The notes under the pieces are model-generated. The model saw nothing but the letters and a program-made list of their open reading frames with translations. It made no database searches and was not told the DNA's origin. From Nocardioidaceae bacterium (lineage in GTDB: Bacteria > Actinomycetota > Actinomycetes > Propionibacteriales > Nocardioidaceae), in NCBI GenBank assembly GCA_020438665.1, contig JAGQUE010000095.1, positions 1 to 18,307 of the forward strand: DNA of 18,307 nucleotides. The letters run 5' to 3'. Both the position numbers and the translations under genes were made by a program. Positions 1 through 7,890 of the stretch are shown here, one piece after another. Each line of letters opens with the position of its first letter. The stretch's first letter is position 1.

Positions 1-2112
1 TGCCCGATGCACCCCGAGATCCGCCAAATCGGTCCCGGGTCGTGCCCGATCTGCGGGATGGCGCTGGAACCGGTGATGGCGACAGCCGACGAGGGACCGT
101 CGGAGGAGCTGGCCGACATGACCCGCCGGTTCTGGGTCGCGGTCGCCCTCTCGATCCCGGTGCTCGTGCTCGGCATGGGGGCCGAACTGTTCGACGTCAT
201 CGCCGACGCGATCCCTGGACGAGTGAACGCGTGGCTGCAGCTTGCGCTCGCTACGCCGGTGGTGCTGTGGGCAGGCTGGCCGTTCTTCACCCGTGGGTGG
301 ACCTCGGTACGCACCCTGAAGCTGAACATGTTCACGCTGATCGCGATGGGCACCGGAGTTGCGTGGCTGTTCAGCGTCGTCGCGACCATCGCACCCAACC
401 TGTTCCCCGAGTCGTTCCAGACCATGGACGGCGTCGTCCCGGTCTACTTCGAGGCGGCCTCGGTCATCACCGCGCTGGTCCTGCTGGGCCAGGTCCTCGA
501 GCTCCGCGCCCGGGAACAGACCTCCGGTGCCATCCGGGCCCTGCTGGACCTGACCCCGAAGACAGCGCACCGCCTCGACGGCGCCGGCGGCGAGGTCACC
601 GTCCCCCTGGAGGAGGTGCAGCTCGGTGACCGCCTCCGCATCCGCCCCGGCGAACAAGTGCCCGTGGACGGCCCAGTGGAGGAGGGGCGCTCCACGGTGG
701 ACGAGTCGATGGTCACCGGCGAGTCCATGCCGGTCTCCAAGGGCGCCGGCGACACCGTCATCGGCGGCACCATCAACCAGTCGGGCGCCCTGGTGATGCG
801 CGCGGACGCCGTCGGTCGCGACACGATGCTGGCGCGCATCGTCCAGATGGTTGCTGACGCACAGCGCTCCCGCGCCCCCATCCAGCGCCTAGCTGACCGG
901 GTGTCGGCGTGGTTCGTACCCGCGGTGATCGCGGTCGCGGTCCTGGCCTTCGGCGTCTGGGCCACGGTGGGTCCGGACCCCAAGCTCGCGCACGCCCTGA
1001 TCGTCGCGGTCAGCGTGCTGATCATCGCCTGCCCGTGTGCGTTGGGTCTGGCGACACCGATGTCGATCATGGTGGGGGTCGGTCGCGGGGCCCGCATGGG
1101 TGTGCTGATCAAGAACGCCGAGGCTCTGGAGCGCATGGAGAAGGTCGACACCGTCGTGGTCGACAAGACCGGCACCCTCACCGAGGGCAAGCCGTCGGTG
1201 ACCGCCCTCGAGCCCGTCGCCGGTGTCGAGCCGGATGAGCTCCTCCGCCTTGCGGCCGCTGTCGAAGCAGCCTCCGAGCACCCGCTGGCACGCGCCGTCG
1301 TCGAGGCCGCGACCGCTGACCGTGTGGTCGGCACCAAGCCGTTGCCGCCGGTCGAGGACTTCGACGCACCGGCAGGCAAGGGCGTTCTGGGGACCGTCGA
1401 GGGACGCCAGGTTGCGATCGGAACGGCCGGGTTCCTCAGCTCGCAGGGCGTCGACCCGGATGTCCTCGCCGCACTTGCCGACGACCTGCGGCGCGGCGGA
1501 GCGACCGCCGTCCTGGTCGCGGTCGACGGCCGGCCGGCCGGGGTGATCGGGATCGCCGACCAGGTCAAGGAGACGACGCCAGCCGCGCTCTCGGCGCTGC
1601 GCGAGGAAGGCATCGAGGTCATCATGTTGACCGGCGACAACCAGGTCACCGCCCGCGCGGTTGCCGCTGGCTTGGGTATCGACCGGGTCGAGGCGGAGGT
1701 CCTGCCCGACCACAAGGCCGACGTCGTCAACCGGCTGCGCGCCGAGGGCCGCGTGGTCGCGTTCGCCGGCGACGGCGTGAACGACGCTCCCGCGCTGGCA
1801 GCCGCCGATGTGGGGCTGGCGATGGGATCGGGCACCGACGTGGCCATCGAGTCCGCAGGGGTGACCCTGCTACGCGGGGACCTCAACGGCATCGCGCACG
1901 CTCGACGCCTCTCGCACGCCACGATGGGCAACATCCGGGGGAACCTCTGGTTCGCCTTCGCCTACAACTCCGCAGGCGTGCCGATCGCTGCCGGCGTGCT
2001 CTACCCCGCGTTCGGCTGGCTCCTCTCACCCATCATCGCCGCCGCGGCCATGGCGCTGTCGTCGGTGAGCGTGATCGGGAACGCACTGAGGCTCCGGACG
2101 GTGCGCCTGTAG
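1..2112 (+). CDS. copA: Cu(+)-exporting P1B-type ATPase, 5' end missing
   Basis: ATP-driven pump that moves Cu(I) out of the cytoplasm. The reading frame is open from base 1 (Cys-Pro-Met-His-Pro), so the true start is upstream. Residues below are numbered from the Met at base 7. The N-terminus is a Cys-containing heavy-metal-binding module (MHPEI then [11 protein letters not shown], residues 1-22), not a classic HMA domain. Seen in order: actuator TGES at 237-240, CPC metal site in a membrane helix at 342-344, DKTGT with phosphorylated Asp386, SEHP with His425, GDGVND at 588-593, then Tyr653-Asn654 and Met682-Ser685-Ser686 in the last two helices. CPC plus YN plus MxxSS is the Cu(+)-selective P1B-1 signature, which argues against the CPH (CopB) type. 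About 700 visible residues with a complete C-terminus. The upstream gene and regulator are not visible. Confidence 0.96.
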   Translation, partial: CPMHPEIRQIGPGSCPICGMALEPVMATADEGPSEELADMTRRFWVAVALSIPVLVLGMGAELFDVIADAIPGRVNAWLQLALATPVVLWAGWPFFTRGWTSVRTLKLNMFTLIAMGTGVAWLFSVVATIAPNLFPESFQTMDGVVPVYFEAASVITALVLLGQVLELRAREQTSGAIRALLDLTPKTAHRLDGAGGEVTVPLEEVQLGDRLRIRPGEQVPVDGPVEEGRSTVDESMVTGESMPVSKGAGDTVIGGTINQSGALVMRADAVGRDTMLARIVQMVADAQRSRAPIQRLADRVSAWFVPAVIAVAVLAFGVWATVGPDPKLAHALIVAVSVLIIACPCALGLATPMSIMVGVGRGARMGVLIKNAEALERMEKVDTVVVDKTGTLTEGKPSVTALEPVAGVEPDELLRLAAAVEAASEHPLARAVVEAATADRVVGTKPLPPVEDFDAPAGKGVLGTVEGRQVAIGTAGFLSSQGVDPDVLAALADDLRRGGATAVLVAVDGRPAGVIGIADQVKETTPAALSALREEGIEVIMLTGDNQVTARAVAAGLGIDRVEAEVLPDHKADVVNRLRAEGRVVAFAGDGVNDAPALAAADVGLAMGSGTDVAIESAGVTLLRGDLNGIAHARRLSHATMGNIRGNLWFAFAYNSAGVPIAAGVLYPAFGWLLSPIIAAAAMALSSVSVIGNALRLRTVRL

Positions 2113-2337
2113 GCCGGGTCGGCGGGGCCAGGGCAACGTCCGGCCTCTGGCCAAGGCGGCCCGGACCCGCAGCGCCCACGCGGTCGCGGTCGGCCACGAC
2201 CCGGGGGGAGCGGGCGAATGCTGAGGAAGCTACCTGGAGCGACACCGGCCCCGCCCGGCACCTGGTTCTCACCCTCGTCCCTGCCGTCGCGACACGCCAG
2301 GAGAGCACACCAGGAGAACCGTGCCGGTCGAAGCGGC
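2113..2337. other. Intergenic stretch between copA and the oxidase operon
   Basis: No convincing gene. The 83-codon plus-strand frame starting at 2218 has Pro/Arg/Ser-rich composition and runs into the next gene in a different frame, so I treat it as chance. An imperfect GC-rich inverted repeat (2138-2166, arms GTCCGGCC and GGCCCGGAC) could terminate copA transcription, but it has no T tract. At about 2295-2320 the motif CCAGGAGA occurs twice, 15 bases apart, with no obvious role. Confidence 0.4.
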
Positions 2338-2377
2338 TTCTTGACCGAACCTTCATCGAACTGCCAACGGATCCACC
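2338..2377 (+). promoter_or_regulatory. Candidate response-regulator box upstream of SHOCT/oxidase operon
   Basis: TTCTTGACCGAACCTTCA (2338-2355) is repeated exactly, inverted, at 9841-9858 before the other SHOCT gene. It continues as GAACCTTCA-n2-GAACTGCCA, two 9-bp direct half-sites 11 bp apart, the geometry expected for an OmpR-family dimer. From memory, the corynebacterial CopR motif has a similar 9-n2-9 tandem layout with a TGAAG-type core. The box ends 73 nt before the SHOCT start. The TTGACC inside it could double as a -35 element. Binding by the regulator at 9940 is inference. Confidence 0.6.
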
Positions 2378-2428
2378 GCCCAACCGAGCGACGCTGTTCG
2401 CGACCGGTGCCGAAGGAGGCTGATGGTG

Positions 2429-2749
2429 ATGATGGGGTGGTCCCGCGATGGGTCATGGGGTGTAGGTGAATGGCCGCTCATGGTCCTGTCCATGACGTTG
2501 GTCTGGGGCGCCGTCATCGCTGTCGTGGCGATGCTGTTCCGTCGCGACAGCAGGTCGGCCGAGACCGTCAGCCGGGTCCCCCCTCCGCCGACCGCCGAGA
2601 TGCTCCTGGGCGAGCGGTTCGCCCTGGGCGAGATCGCCTCCGAGGAGTACCAGCTCCGCCTGGAGGTCCTGCGAAACGGTCACGGCAGCCCCACCGTTCC
2701 GGGGGCCGGCGATCGCGGCCCGACAACGGCCGGTGGCGCCGCCACGTGA
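2429..2749 (+). CDS. SHOCT-domain small membrane protein (copy 1)
   Basis: A 106-residue protein. It has a Trp/Gly-rich N-terminus (MMGWSRDGSWG), one transmembrane helix (about residues 13-36), a basic/polar linker, and a C-terminal SHOCT motif (about residues 55-80: LLGERFALGEIASEEYQLRL). SHOCT motifs are short amphipathic C-terminal modules linked to oligomerisation; the function here is unknown. I chose the ATG at 2429 over the one at 2423 because AAGGAGG (2413-2419) then sits 9 nt away, exactly as in the paralogue at 9477-9767, which also begins MMGW. It is first in the oxidase operon, 23 nt before the oxidase start. Such proteins recur next to copper genes in actinomycetes; a role in copper sensing or envelope handling is only inferred. 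Confidence 0.85.
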   Translation: MMGWSRDGSWGVGEWPLMVLSMTLVWGAVIAVVAMLFRRDSRSAETVSRVPPPPTAEMLLGERFALGEIASEEYQLRLEVLRNGHGSPTVPGAGDRGPTTAGGAAT

Positions 2750-2772
2750 GCCGACACCTGACGACAGAGGAG

Positions 2773-4356
2773 ATGACCGTGTCCGACCCGAGCCCGCGCC
2801 GGGAATTGCGAGTGGACCGCCGTGGCCTGTTCCGCGGCGCGGTGGGACTCGGTGGCCTCGCCACCGTCGGGACCCTTGCCGCCTGCAGCGCCGGCAGGAC
2901 CGGTACCGACTCAAGCGCCCCTGCTGCCGGGACGGGCGGCTTGGTCGCCCCCGACTCCGCGGCCGTGGCAGCCGCCGAGCGAGCACGCCGAGTACCGGGC
3001 AGGTCCACCGTCGCCGCGCACCTCACCGTGCAGCCCAGCGAGATCGACCTGGGGGGACGTACGGTCTCCACCTGGACCTACGGAGACAGCGTGCCCGGGC
3101 CCCTGCTGCGGGCCACGGCCGGCGACGTCCTCGACATCACCGTCGACAACCGTCTGCCCACCGACACCAGCGTCCACTGGCACGGCATCGCGCTGCGCAA
3201 CGACATGGACGGTGTCCCAGGCATCACCCAGGACCCGATCAAGGCCGGCAGCGCCTTCCGCTACACCTTCACCGCGCCCGACCCGGGAACCTACTTCTTC
3301 CATCCCCACACCGGCGTCCAGCTCGACCGGGGCCTGTACGGCGTCCTGGTCCTCGACGATCCACGCGAACCCGGCGCCTACGACGACGAATGGGTCATCG
3401 TCCTCGACGACTGGATCGACGGCACCGGCCGGACCCCCGACGATGTCCTCAAACAGCTCACCTCCTCCGGCGGCTCCTCGGGGATGAACATGTCCGGCAT
3501 GAACATGTCGGGCATGAACATGTCCGGGATGGGTGGCGGCATGGGCGAGTCGTACCGTTCCCCGCTGCTCGGCGGCGCGGGAGACGTCAACTACCCGCTG
3601 TACCTGGTCAACGGGCGCACCCCGGAGGCTCCGCACGTGTTCACCGGGCGTCCAGGCCAACGGATCCGGCTCCGGATCGTGAACGCCGGCTCCGACACCG
3701 CGTTCCGGCTGGCGGTCGGTGCCCACCGGCTCACCGTCACCCACACCGACGGCTTCCCTGTTCAGCCGGTGTCCACCGACGCGCTCCTGATCGGCATGGG
3801 CGAGCGATTCGATGCCACCCTCGAACTCGGCGACGGCGTGTTCCCTCTCGTCGCCGAGGCCGAAGGCAAGAACGGTCGGGCCATGGCCGTGATCAGGACC
3901 GCAGCCGGTGCCCGCCCACCAGTCGGCGTCGACGTCCCACAGCTGCGACGACGCATCCTGCTCGGCACCGACCTGAACGGACTCTCCTCAGTCGCTCTCG
4001 ACGACCGGGCAGTGGACCGCACCTACGACGTCGCCCTGGGCGGCTCGATGGCCCGCTACCACTGGACGATCAACGGCAAGACGTTCCCCGACTCCGACCC
4101 ACTGCCGGTCGCCCAAGGAGAGCGTGTCGGGCTGCGGCTCTTGAACCACACGATGATGTTCCACCCGGTCCACCTCCACGGCCACACCTTCGAGGTCGCA
4201 GGCACCGGACTGCGCAAGGACACGCTCATCGTTCGTCCGATGCAGCGAGCCGACGTCGTCCTCGATGCCGACAACCCCGGCCAGTGGGCCCTCCACTGTC
4301 ACAACATCTACCACGCCGAGACCGGCATGATGACGACGATGTCGTACCAGAGCTGA
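2773..4356 (+). CDS. Tat-exported multicopper oxidase lipoprotein with Met-rich loop
   Basis: Probably a cuprous oxidase (CueO/MmcO-like) that converts toxic Cu(I) to Cu(II) outside the membrane. 527 residues. The signal has a twin-arginine motif (Arg16-Arg17-Gly-Leu-Phe) and a lipobox ending at Cys38, indicating folded export by Tat and lipid anchoring. All four copper motifs are present: HWHG (His135, His137), HPH (His177, His179), HPVHLHGH (His464, His467, His469, His471) and HCHxxxHxxxxM (His508, Cys509, His510, His514, Met519), so type 1, 2 and 3 sites look intact. A Met-rich segment at residues 237-258 (GMNMS three times, then GMGGGMG) lies between the second and third domains, like the Cu(I)-binding methionines of CueO. 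The start at 2773 follows GAGGAG. The longer frame beginning at 2470 overlaps the SHOCT gene and is not used. Confidence 0.95.
   Translation: MTVSDPSPRRELRVDRRGLFRGAVGLGGLATVGTLAACSAGRTGTDSSAPAAGTGGLVAPDSAAVAAAERARRVPGRSTVAAHLTVQPSEIDLGGRTVSTWTYGDSVPGPLLRATAGDVLDITVDNRLPTDTSVHWHGIALRNDMDGVPGITQDPIKAGSAFRYTFTAPDPGTYFFHPHTGVQLDRGLYGVLVLDDPREPGAYDDEWVIVLDDWIDGTGRTPDDVLKQLTSSGGSSGMNMSGMNMSGMNMSGMGGGMGESYRSPLLGGAGDVNYPLYLVNGRTPEAPHVFTGRPGQRIRLRIVNAGSDTAFRLAVGAHRLTVTHTDGFPVQPVSTDALLIGMGERFDATLELGDGVFPLVAEAEGKNGRAMAVIRTAAGARPPVGVDVPQLRRRILLGTDLNGLSSVALDDRAVDRTYDVALGGSMARYHWTINGKTFPDSDPLPVAQGERVGLRLLNHTMMFHPVHLHGHTFEVAGTGLRKDTLIVRPMQRADVVLDADNPGQWALHCHNIYHAETGMMTTMSYQS
3484..3528 (+). repeat. Three tandem 15-bp units encoding Met-Asn-Met-Ser-Gly
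   Basis: Units ATGAACATGTCCGGC, ATGAACATGTCGGGC and ATGAACATGTCCGGG lie head to tail inside the oxidase gene and differ only at third codon positions. They encode the methionine-rich copper-binding loop. The unit length is a multiple of three, so expansion or contraction by slippage would keep the frame. Confidence 0.95.
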
Positions 4357-4419
4357 GCCGCCACCTGAGCGGGCGAATCAGATAGCCAGCCAGCCGTCGG
4401 TCTCGTAGGAATCCGCGCG

Positions 4420-4686
4420 ATGAACCACCACTGGTCGAAGGTGAACATTTCCCCGGCCGAGGACGCCGCACGCGTCACCCTCGGCGCGGCGCCAGCGCTG
4501 GCGGGTTCCGTCCTGGCCGCTTCCGCACCGTCCCCGACGGCCCTGGCCTTCGATCTGGTGCTGGTCGCGACGAGCTTCGAGCAGGTCATGACCGGGGCGC
4601 CGGGCCACTGCCCTCCCTGCGCCCGCTTGGGCCATGTCCCCGCCTCGCTGAGGCACCCCGAGGAGTGGAAGGAGAACGTGTCATGA
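4420..4686 (+). CDS. DUF2892 (YgaP-like) membrane protein
   Basis: An 88-residue protein. After a short polar N-terminus (VNISPAEDAARV, residues 8-19) come two hydrophobic segments (about 20-36 and 41-57), then GAPGHCPPCARLGHVPASLR at 58-77. This resembles the DUF2892 family, with ISP(x)D(R)-type start and a conserved G(x)CP(x)Y/C..G end. The function of DUF2892 is not established; it is often fused or adjacent to sulfurtransferase and metal-stress genes. Cys65 and Cys68 form a CPPC pair here, where many relatives have a single Cys, so metal or thiol chemistry is possible. The ATG at 4420 has AGGA about 8 nt upstream; a GTG at 4441 is an alternative. It follows the oxidase by 63 nt, and its stop overlaps the next start by 4 nt. 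Confidence 0.75.
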   Translation: MNHHWSKVNISPAEDAARVTLGAAPALAGSVLAASAPSPTALAFDLVLVATSFEQVMTGAPGHCPPCARLGHVPASLRHPEEWKENVS

Positions 4687-4931
4687 GCACTGATCCCCGC
4701 ACAGGTCCGAGCCGGCTGACCGGCCACGTCAGCCACGTCAGCCACGACGGCCACGACGGCCACCGCGGCCACGCTCTGATGATGCTGGTCTGCTGCATCC
4801 CGATGCTCGCGGTCGCGGCGCTGCTCGTCGCCACCGGCACCGCGAGCACAGGCGCCGTCGTCTGGGTGCTCGGGTGCGTGGCCATGATGGCCGTGATGAC
4901 GCGCGCAATGCCCGGACGCCACGACGAGTAG
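4683..4931 (+). CDS. His-rich small membrane protein (DUF2933-like)
   Basis: An 82-residue protein. Residues 15-30 hold a histidine run (HVSHVSHDGHDGHRGH, 7 His) that suits Cu or other metal binding. Two hydrophobic helices follow (about 31-51 and 56-76), with Cys35-Cys36 at the start of the first. The layout recalls DUF2933-type small proteins seen in copper loci, but I could not confirm the family. The start at 4683 has AAGGAG 8 nt upstream and overlaps the previous stop as ATGA, so translation is probably coupled. Last gene of the oxidase operon. Likely role: metal binding at the membrane surface (inference). Confidence 0.75.
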   Translation: MSTDPRTGPSRLTGHVSHVSHDGHDGHRGHALMMLVCCIPMLAVAALLVATGTASTGAVVWVLGCVAMMAVMTRAMPGRHDE

Positions 4932-4956
4932 GCACCCGGGCGCGCGCAACGGTGCC
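4931..4956 (+). terminator. Candidate terminator of oxidase operon
   Basis: Inverted repeat GGCACC ... GGTGCC with a 14-nt GC-rich spacer, starting on the last base of the stop codon. No T tract, as is common in high-GC genomes. The position after the last operon gene is the main support. Confidence 0.35.
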
Positions 4957-5228
4957 CGACGGACCAGGGGGCACCGCTACCGCGACGCGCCCATGCGGGC
5001 GGTCCTACGAGGTCGAGGCCCGCCGGGTCCGCTTGGACGCCAAGCAGCCGGCCTTCCACCCCATCCGCCATGCCTGGGGCCCGTCGAGGTTCCACACCGG
5101 CCGCCTCGGACCCCGCCGACCGGCGAGGTCGTTCGAGAACACCACCTCAGCAACTGGATGACCCAGCCGCACTTGCCGACTGCCTCAAGGCGCACGCGAA
5201 CAGCGCGCGCAGGAGATGATGACGTCGC
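4957..5228. other. Stretch without a confident gene
   Basis: No frame has a recognisable product. A 49-codon frame at 5070-5219 (plus) ends with a plausible protein-like segment (LDDPAALADCLKAHANSARR) but has no clear ribosome site and an Arg/Pro-rich start. It may be the tail of a decayed gene or chance. Confidence 0.3.
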
Positions 5229-5498
5229 CTACGGTCCGGTCAAACGGTTGTGCCGACGAATGCGCATCGCGAACCAAACGGCTGCGAACACCACGATCAT
5301 GCCGACGATGACCGCCGCCATCCCAACACTGTGCCAGGTGCTCGAAGCGAACGCCCCGGAACACTCACGAATCTCGGGGCCGTCCACGCAGCGACCGTTG
5401 CCTGACGAGAGCATGAACCCGCCAACCCAGGCGAGCAGAACACCGCTGGACACCGCACAGAGCGCAACAGCCCATCTGCGTCCACTCATGACTGTCAT
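5229..5498 (-). CDS. Small two-helix membrane protein, unknown function
   Basis: An 89-residue protein with no family I recognise. Two hydrophobic segments (about residues 10-31 and 57-77) flank an extracytoplasmic-looking loop containing two cysteines (GRCVDGPEIRECSG), which may form a disulfide. The C-terminus is basic (RIRRHNRL), consistent with a cytoplasmic end. The ATG at 5498 has a purine-rich AAAGGGGGG stretch about 8 nt upstream; a second ATG lies three codons in. It is divergent from the broken gene at 5645, with 146 nt between them. The hydrophobic pattern supports coding better than the overlapping plus-strand frame, which is Thr/Pro-rich. Confidence 0.6.
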   Translation of the reverse strand: MTVMSGRRWAVALCAVSSGVLLAWVGGFMLSSGNGRCVDGPEIRECSGAFASSTWHSVGMAAVIVGMIVVFAAVWFAMRIRRHNRLTGP

Positions 5499-5644
5499 GG
5501 GTGACCCCCCTTTCTGTCTCTTCGACGCGGCGTCCCAGGTCTTGGTTCCCGACCGCTCCTGATCTTTCCCTGATCGACAGATCCGGAAGACGGAGTGCGG
5601 GCGCGGGCCCCCGATCTGGACGCACCGGTCAGAGCGGAGTCAGC

Positions 5645-6076
5645 ATGACGACGATGCGGACGCACGGCCGCCTGGTCGGCGTCCGCGCCACCCTCGCGCT
5701 CACCGTGACCATGACGCGAGCACCGTCCAGTGCTCCCGCGCACAGCGTGTACCGGGGCTCCCACCTGCACGCCCGGATGTCCTCGACCAGCGCCTACCCC
5801 TGCGGCGGCGGCGCCCGGTACGAGGCGGGGCACGGTTGGCGGGAGTTCGAGCTGAACCTGCACGGCATCCGCGCCCTCAACGGCAAGACCGTCACCTCCG
5901 GGTCCGCGGCGTCCTGGTCGGCCGGATGCAGGTCCATGACGGCTACGCGAACCTCCATCGGCACGGCGGCCTGCCGACCATGTCGGCGGGGAACTGGGTG
6001 AAAGGTGCGCACCGGGTCCGGGGCCCTGGTCAGCGGCGGACAACTCCATCGCATGCACCACCACTGGATGATGTGA
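5645..6076 (+). pseudogene. Broken gene for a secreted-type protein; two compensating 1-base indels
   Basis: One protein can be read only by changing frame twice. From ATG 5645 the frame runs to GKTVT (codons near 5880-5899). The text then continues one base back as RVRGVLVGRMQVHDGYANLH to NWVK near 6000, then returns to the original frame as VRTGSGALVSGGQLHRMHHH and stops at 6074-6076. Restoring one T near 5901 (ACCTCCGGG to ACCTTCCGGG, giving VTFRVRG) and removing one A near 6002 (GTGAAAGG to GTGAAGG) gives a continuous protein of about 143 residues. The N-terminus is a weak signal-like segment and the C-terminus is His/Met-rich. I do not recognise the family with certainty; the RALNGK..V.V.G..VG.M.V..G.A.L pattern resembles small secreted actinomycete proteins. 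Either a pseudogene or homopolymer sequencing errors. Confidence 0.65.
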
Positions 6077-6474
6077 CTCCCAGCCCCTCTCCCGGGGCCA
6101 GTGTGGACGACAGCCCTGCGCTGGACCGAGGTCGAGCGTCTCCACGAACCGACTTGCCGCGATGTCTGCGGCGATGTCGGCGTCCGATGAGCGGATGCTG
6201 GAGCGAGCCGGACGCCAGGGGTGGGCAGGACGGTTGCAGTTCTTCTAGCCCTCCGTCGACGCGGGTGCTGTCCGGGCGGGAGGGGTGCTCAGTGGGGGGC
6301 GTCCGATGTTGAGGACCCGAACGAGCACTTCGACTGCTGCTCGACGTGCTGGCCGTCAGCGTCGGAGTGCTCTACCTCATCCAAGGGCTGCGCTGACAGA
6401 TCCGTCAGCGCAACGGTCCGGACCGGCCCTGGCTGCCCGCACACAGCAGCGCGAATGCGGAGCAAGATGGCGCC
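6077..6474. other. 398-base stretch with only a gene remnant and a hairpin
   Basis: No intact gene. A plus-strand frame ending with TGA at 6394-6396 reads RLLLDVLAVSVGVLYLIQGL (from 6331), typical of the C-terminal membrane helix of a small protein. In that frame, however, a stop lies at 6310-6312. The frame one base over reads ASDVEDPNEH just before it, so a frameshift near 6329 would join them. This may be a second decayed gene. Confidence 0.35.
6389..6412 (+). terminator. Strong hairpin, probable terminator
   Basis: TGCGCTGAC-AGATCC-GTCAGCGCA: a perfect 9-bp stem with a 6-nt loop. It overlaps the stop codon of the remnant ending at 6396 and precedes the methyltransferase start by 62 nt. 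No T tract follows. Confidence 0.5.
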
Positions 6475-7098
6475 GTGTCCGACCTCACTGCCCAGCACTG
6501 GGACGACGTCTACTCCAGCAAGGTCCCCAGCGAGACCAGTTGGTACGAGCTGCGGGCCGAGAGGTCTGTCCGGCTGCTGACCGAGGCTGTCGCCTTGACT
6601 GGTCGCGGGCCGGGGTCGGTCATCGACGTCGGCGCTGGCACCTCGACGCTGGTCGACGAACTCCTCGCTGTGGGCTGGGCACCGGTCACCGTCCTCGACG
6701 TCTCTGCTGCGGCGCTGGACCGGATCCGCGCCAGGCTGTCTGACGAGGCCGACGTCCGGTACGTGGTGGCCGACATCGCGAGCTGGGAGCCCGAAGAGCC
6801 CTTCGACGCGTGGCATGACCGCGCTGTTTTCCACTTCCTCACCGAACCTGCCCAGCAGGCGCGGTACGTGGCCGGGGCGGCGCACGGGGTGAAGTCCGGC
6901 GGCGTCCTTGTCATCGGCACCTTCGGTCCTGGTGGTCCACAGCAGTGCTCCGGTCTCCCCGTCGCACGCCACGACGTCGCCTCGCTGCTAGCGCACTTCA
7001 ACGCCGACTTCGACATGCTGTCCAGCGAGGTCGAGATCCATCGGACGCCGTGGGGTCAGGAGCAGCAGTTCACCTGGGTGTCACTGCACCGCAAGTAG
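6475..7098 (+). CDS. Class I SAM-dependent methyltransferase
   Basis: 207 residues, the usual size for a free-standing class I methyltransferase of the thiopurine/tellurite-resistance-like group. Features: N-terminal AQHWDDVYSSKVPSETSWYE (residues 6-25, the substrate-side cap typical of this group), SAM-binding motif I VIDVGAGTS (about 49-57), an acidic motif II in VTVLDVS, and DAWHDRAVFHFLT (about 110-122) in the motif IV region. The substrate cannot be read from sequence; in metal islands such enzymes are sometimes linked to detoxification of metalloids or thiols. The start is GTG 6475 with GGAG about 12 nt upstream, a rather long spacing. It stands alone, with a hairpin before and after it, so it is probably its own transcription unit. 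Confidence 0.88.
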   Translation: MSDLTAQHWDDVYSSKVPSETSWYELRAERSVRLLTEAVALTGRGPGSVIDVGAGTSTLVDELLAVGWAPVTVLDVSAAALDRIRARLSDEADVRYVVADIASWEPEEPFDAWHDRAVFHFLTEPAQQARYVAGAAHGVKSGGVLVIGTFGPGGPQQCSGLPVARHDVASLLAHFNADFDMLSSEVEIHRTPWGQEQQFTWVSLHRK

Positions 7099-7146
7099 CC
7101 ACAGGCCTGACAGGTTCAGCACGTCTTGACCGACCCGTCGACAGCC

Positions 7147-7164
7147 CCGCCGCACATGCGGCGG
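7147..7164 (+). terminator. Candidate terminator of methyltransferase
   Basis: CCGCCGC-ACAT-GCGGCGG: a perfect 7-bp all-GC stem with a tetraloop, 48 nt after the methyltransferase stop. No T tract. Confidence 0.45.
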
Positions 7165-7218
7165 CCCTGATCTGGCAGCCGATGAGCTGGGGTCGGGAAC
7201 TGGCGTCTAGCCCTAATC

Positions 7219-7353
7219 TCAGGTCGAGGCGGATGCTGTCGTCTGGTGCCGATGGTCGTGCGGCTGACCGTCGGCGATCTTGTTGGCGGCGTGGTCGGCG
7301 TGGAAGAGCACCGGGTTCATCGCCGTCGGGCTACCCATCGCCGACCCGATCAT
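7219..7353 (-). CDS. Small His-rich protein, unknown
   Basis: A 44-codon ORF with good coding signs despite its size. GAGGAG (plus 7360-7365 as CTCCTC) sits 6 nt before ATG 7353, and nearly all third positions are G or C. The sequence has a Met/Ser/Pro start and a His-rich end (FHADHAAN, then QPHDHRH). I recognise no family. The histidines and the copper context suggest metal binding, which is inference. Its upstream region was separated from the divergent gene at 8449 by the 958-bp element; without the element the two starts would be about 130 bp apart. Longer minus-strand frames through 7638 pass through the element's inverted repeat and are not credible. Confidence 0.5.
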   Translation of the reverse strand: MIGSAMGSPTAMNPVLFHADHAANKIADGQPHDHRHQTTASAST

Positions 7354-7414
7354 CGGGGGCTCCTCATCACGGGTCTCATCCTGCGTGCGACCTGGCAGTC
7401 CTGGACCACGGTCC

Positions 7415-7422
7415 GCAGCGCC
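7415..7422. repeat. Left target-site duplication GCAGCGCC
   Basis: GCAGCGCC immediately precedes the left inverted repeat and recurs at 8381-8388 immediately after the right one. The following TGAGT is also shared on the outer right side, so a longer 13-bp match exists, but 8 bp fits the inverted-repeat boundaries best. Confidence 0.8.
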
Positions 7423-7462
7423 TGAGTTCGGCAGCAAGGTGTGATGCGATGGGTAAAAGTCC
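7423..7462 (+). repeat. Left terminal inverted repeat
   Basis: 40-bp inverted repeat pairing with 8342-8380. The inner end reads ATGGGTAAAAGTCC pointing into the element. Confidence 0.85.
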
Positions 7463-7680
7463 CGTGAGGCTGATCCTCGCAGCATCCGTAGCTCGAGAGG
7501 ACCGGCCGTGGCGGCAAGACTGGTCGGCCGAAGTCCACGCCGCCGATGCGGTGGCATCTCCACTCGGCTCCCGGGTGTCCTCGGTCGGCACCTACCACCT
7601 CGAACAGCCCACGGCGTCCGCGGACTCCGGTTCAGCACCGCCGGCTGAGCCCCGGGCGGCCCGGGCGTGTGGCCCCGCCG

Positions 7681-7890
7681 CTACCGCAGGTCGAGGGCCG
7701 CCTTCTCCTCGGCCGAGTGCGCCGACCGGTGGCCCCACGGGAACACCCACCGGAACAGGCTCAGGCCCGGGCGGTGGCACCAGCAGTCTTCCGAGCAGCC
7801 GCACGTCATCACGCCGAAGTGCTCAGCGACCCGGTTCCCGGCCGCGACGAGCACGTAGCCGCCGACGAGCACGAGGAAGACCCGCTTCAC
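7681..7890 (-). CDS. Cys-rich small membrane protein, element cargo
   Basis: 69 residues from GTG 7890, which overlaps the preceding gene's stop as GTGA, so translation is probably coupled. The N-terminal hydrophobic helix (about residues 4-19, VFLVLVGGYVLVAAG) could be a membrane anchor. It is followed by a compact cysteine cluster CGCSEDCWC (about 30-38) with an adjacent His, then an aromatic segment and a charged tail. Four cysteines in nine residues is a likely soft-metal site (Cu, Hg, As, Cd), but the family is unknown to me and the ligand is inference. It lies inside the inverted-repeat element and is transcribed with the thioredoxin-like gene. Confidence 0.7.
   Translation of the reverse strand: MKRVFLVLVGGYVLVAAGNRVAEHFGVMTCGCSEDCWCHRPGLSLFRWVFPWGHRSAHSAEEKAALDLR

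Noticed and set aside
444..1934. 496-codon minus-strand open frame inside copA
   Set aside because: Ser/Thr/Arg-rich antisense shadow of a gene with all P-type ATPase motifs.
3484..3528. Tandem repeat as a CRISPR-like array
   Set aside because: Units are contiguous with no spacers and are in frame in the oxidase gene.
2733..4385. 550-codon frame overlapping the oxidase
   Set aside because: Arg/His/Pro-rich out-of-frame shadow; the multicopper oxidase frame has every catalytic motif.
4586..5095. 169-codon minus-strand frame opposite the His-rich gene
   Set aside because: No ribosome site and low-complexity Arg/Gly/Pro composition; the plus-strand gene has an SD sequence, coupling and membrane helices.
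7415..7427. 13-bp rather than 8-bp target duplication
   Set aside because: GCAGCGCCTGAGT is present on both sides, but TGAGT is part of both inverted-repeat ends, so 8 bp gives symmetric termini. Kept only as a note.
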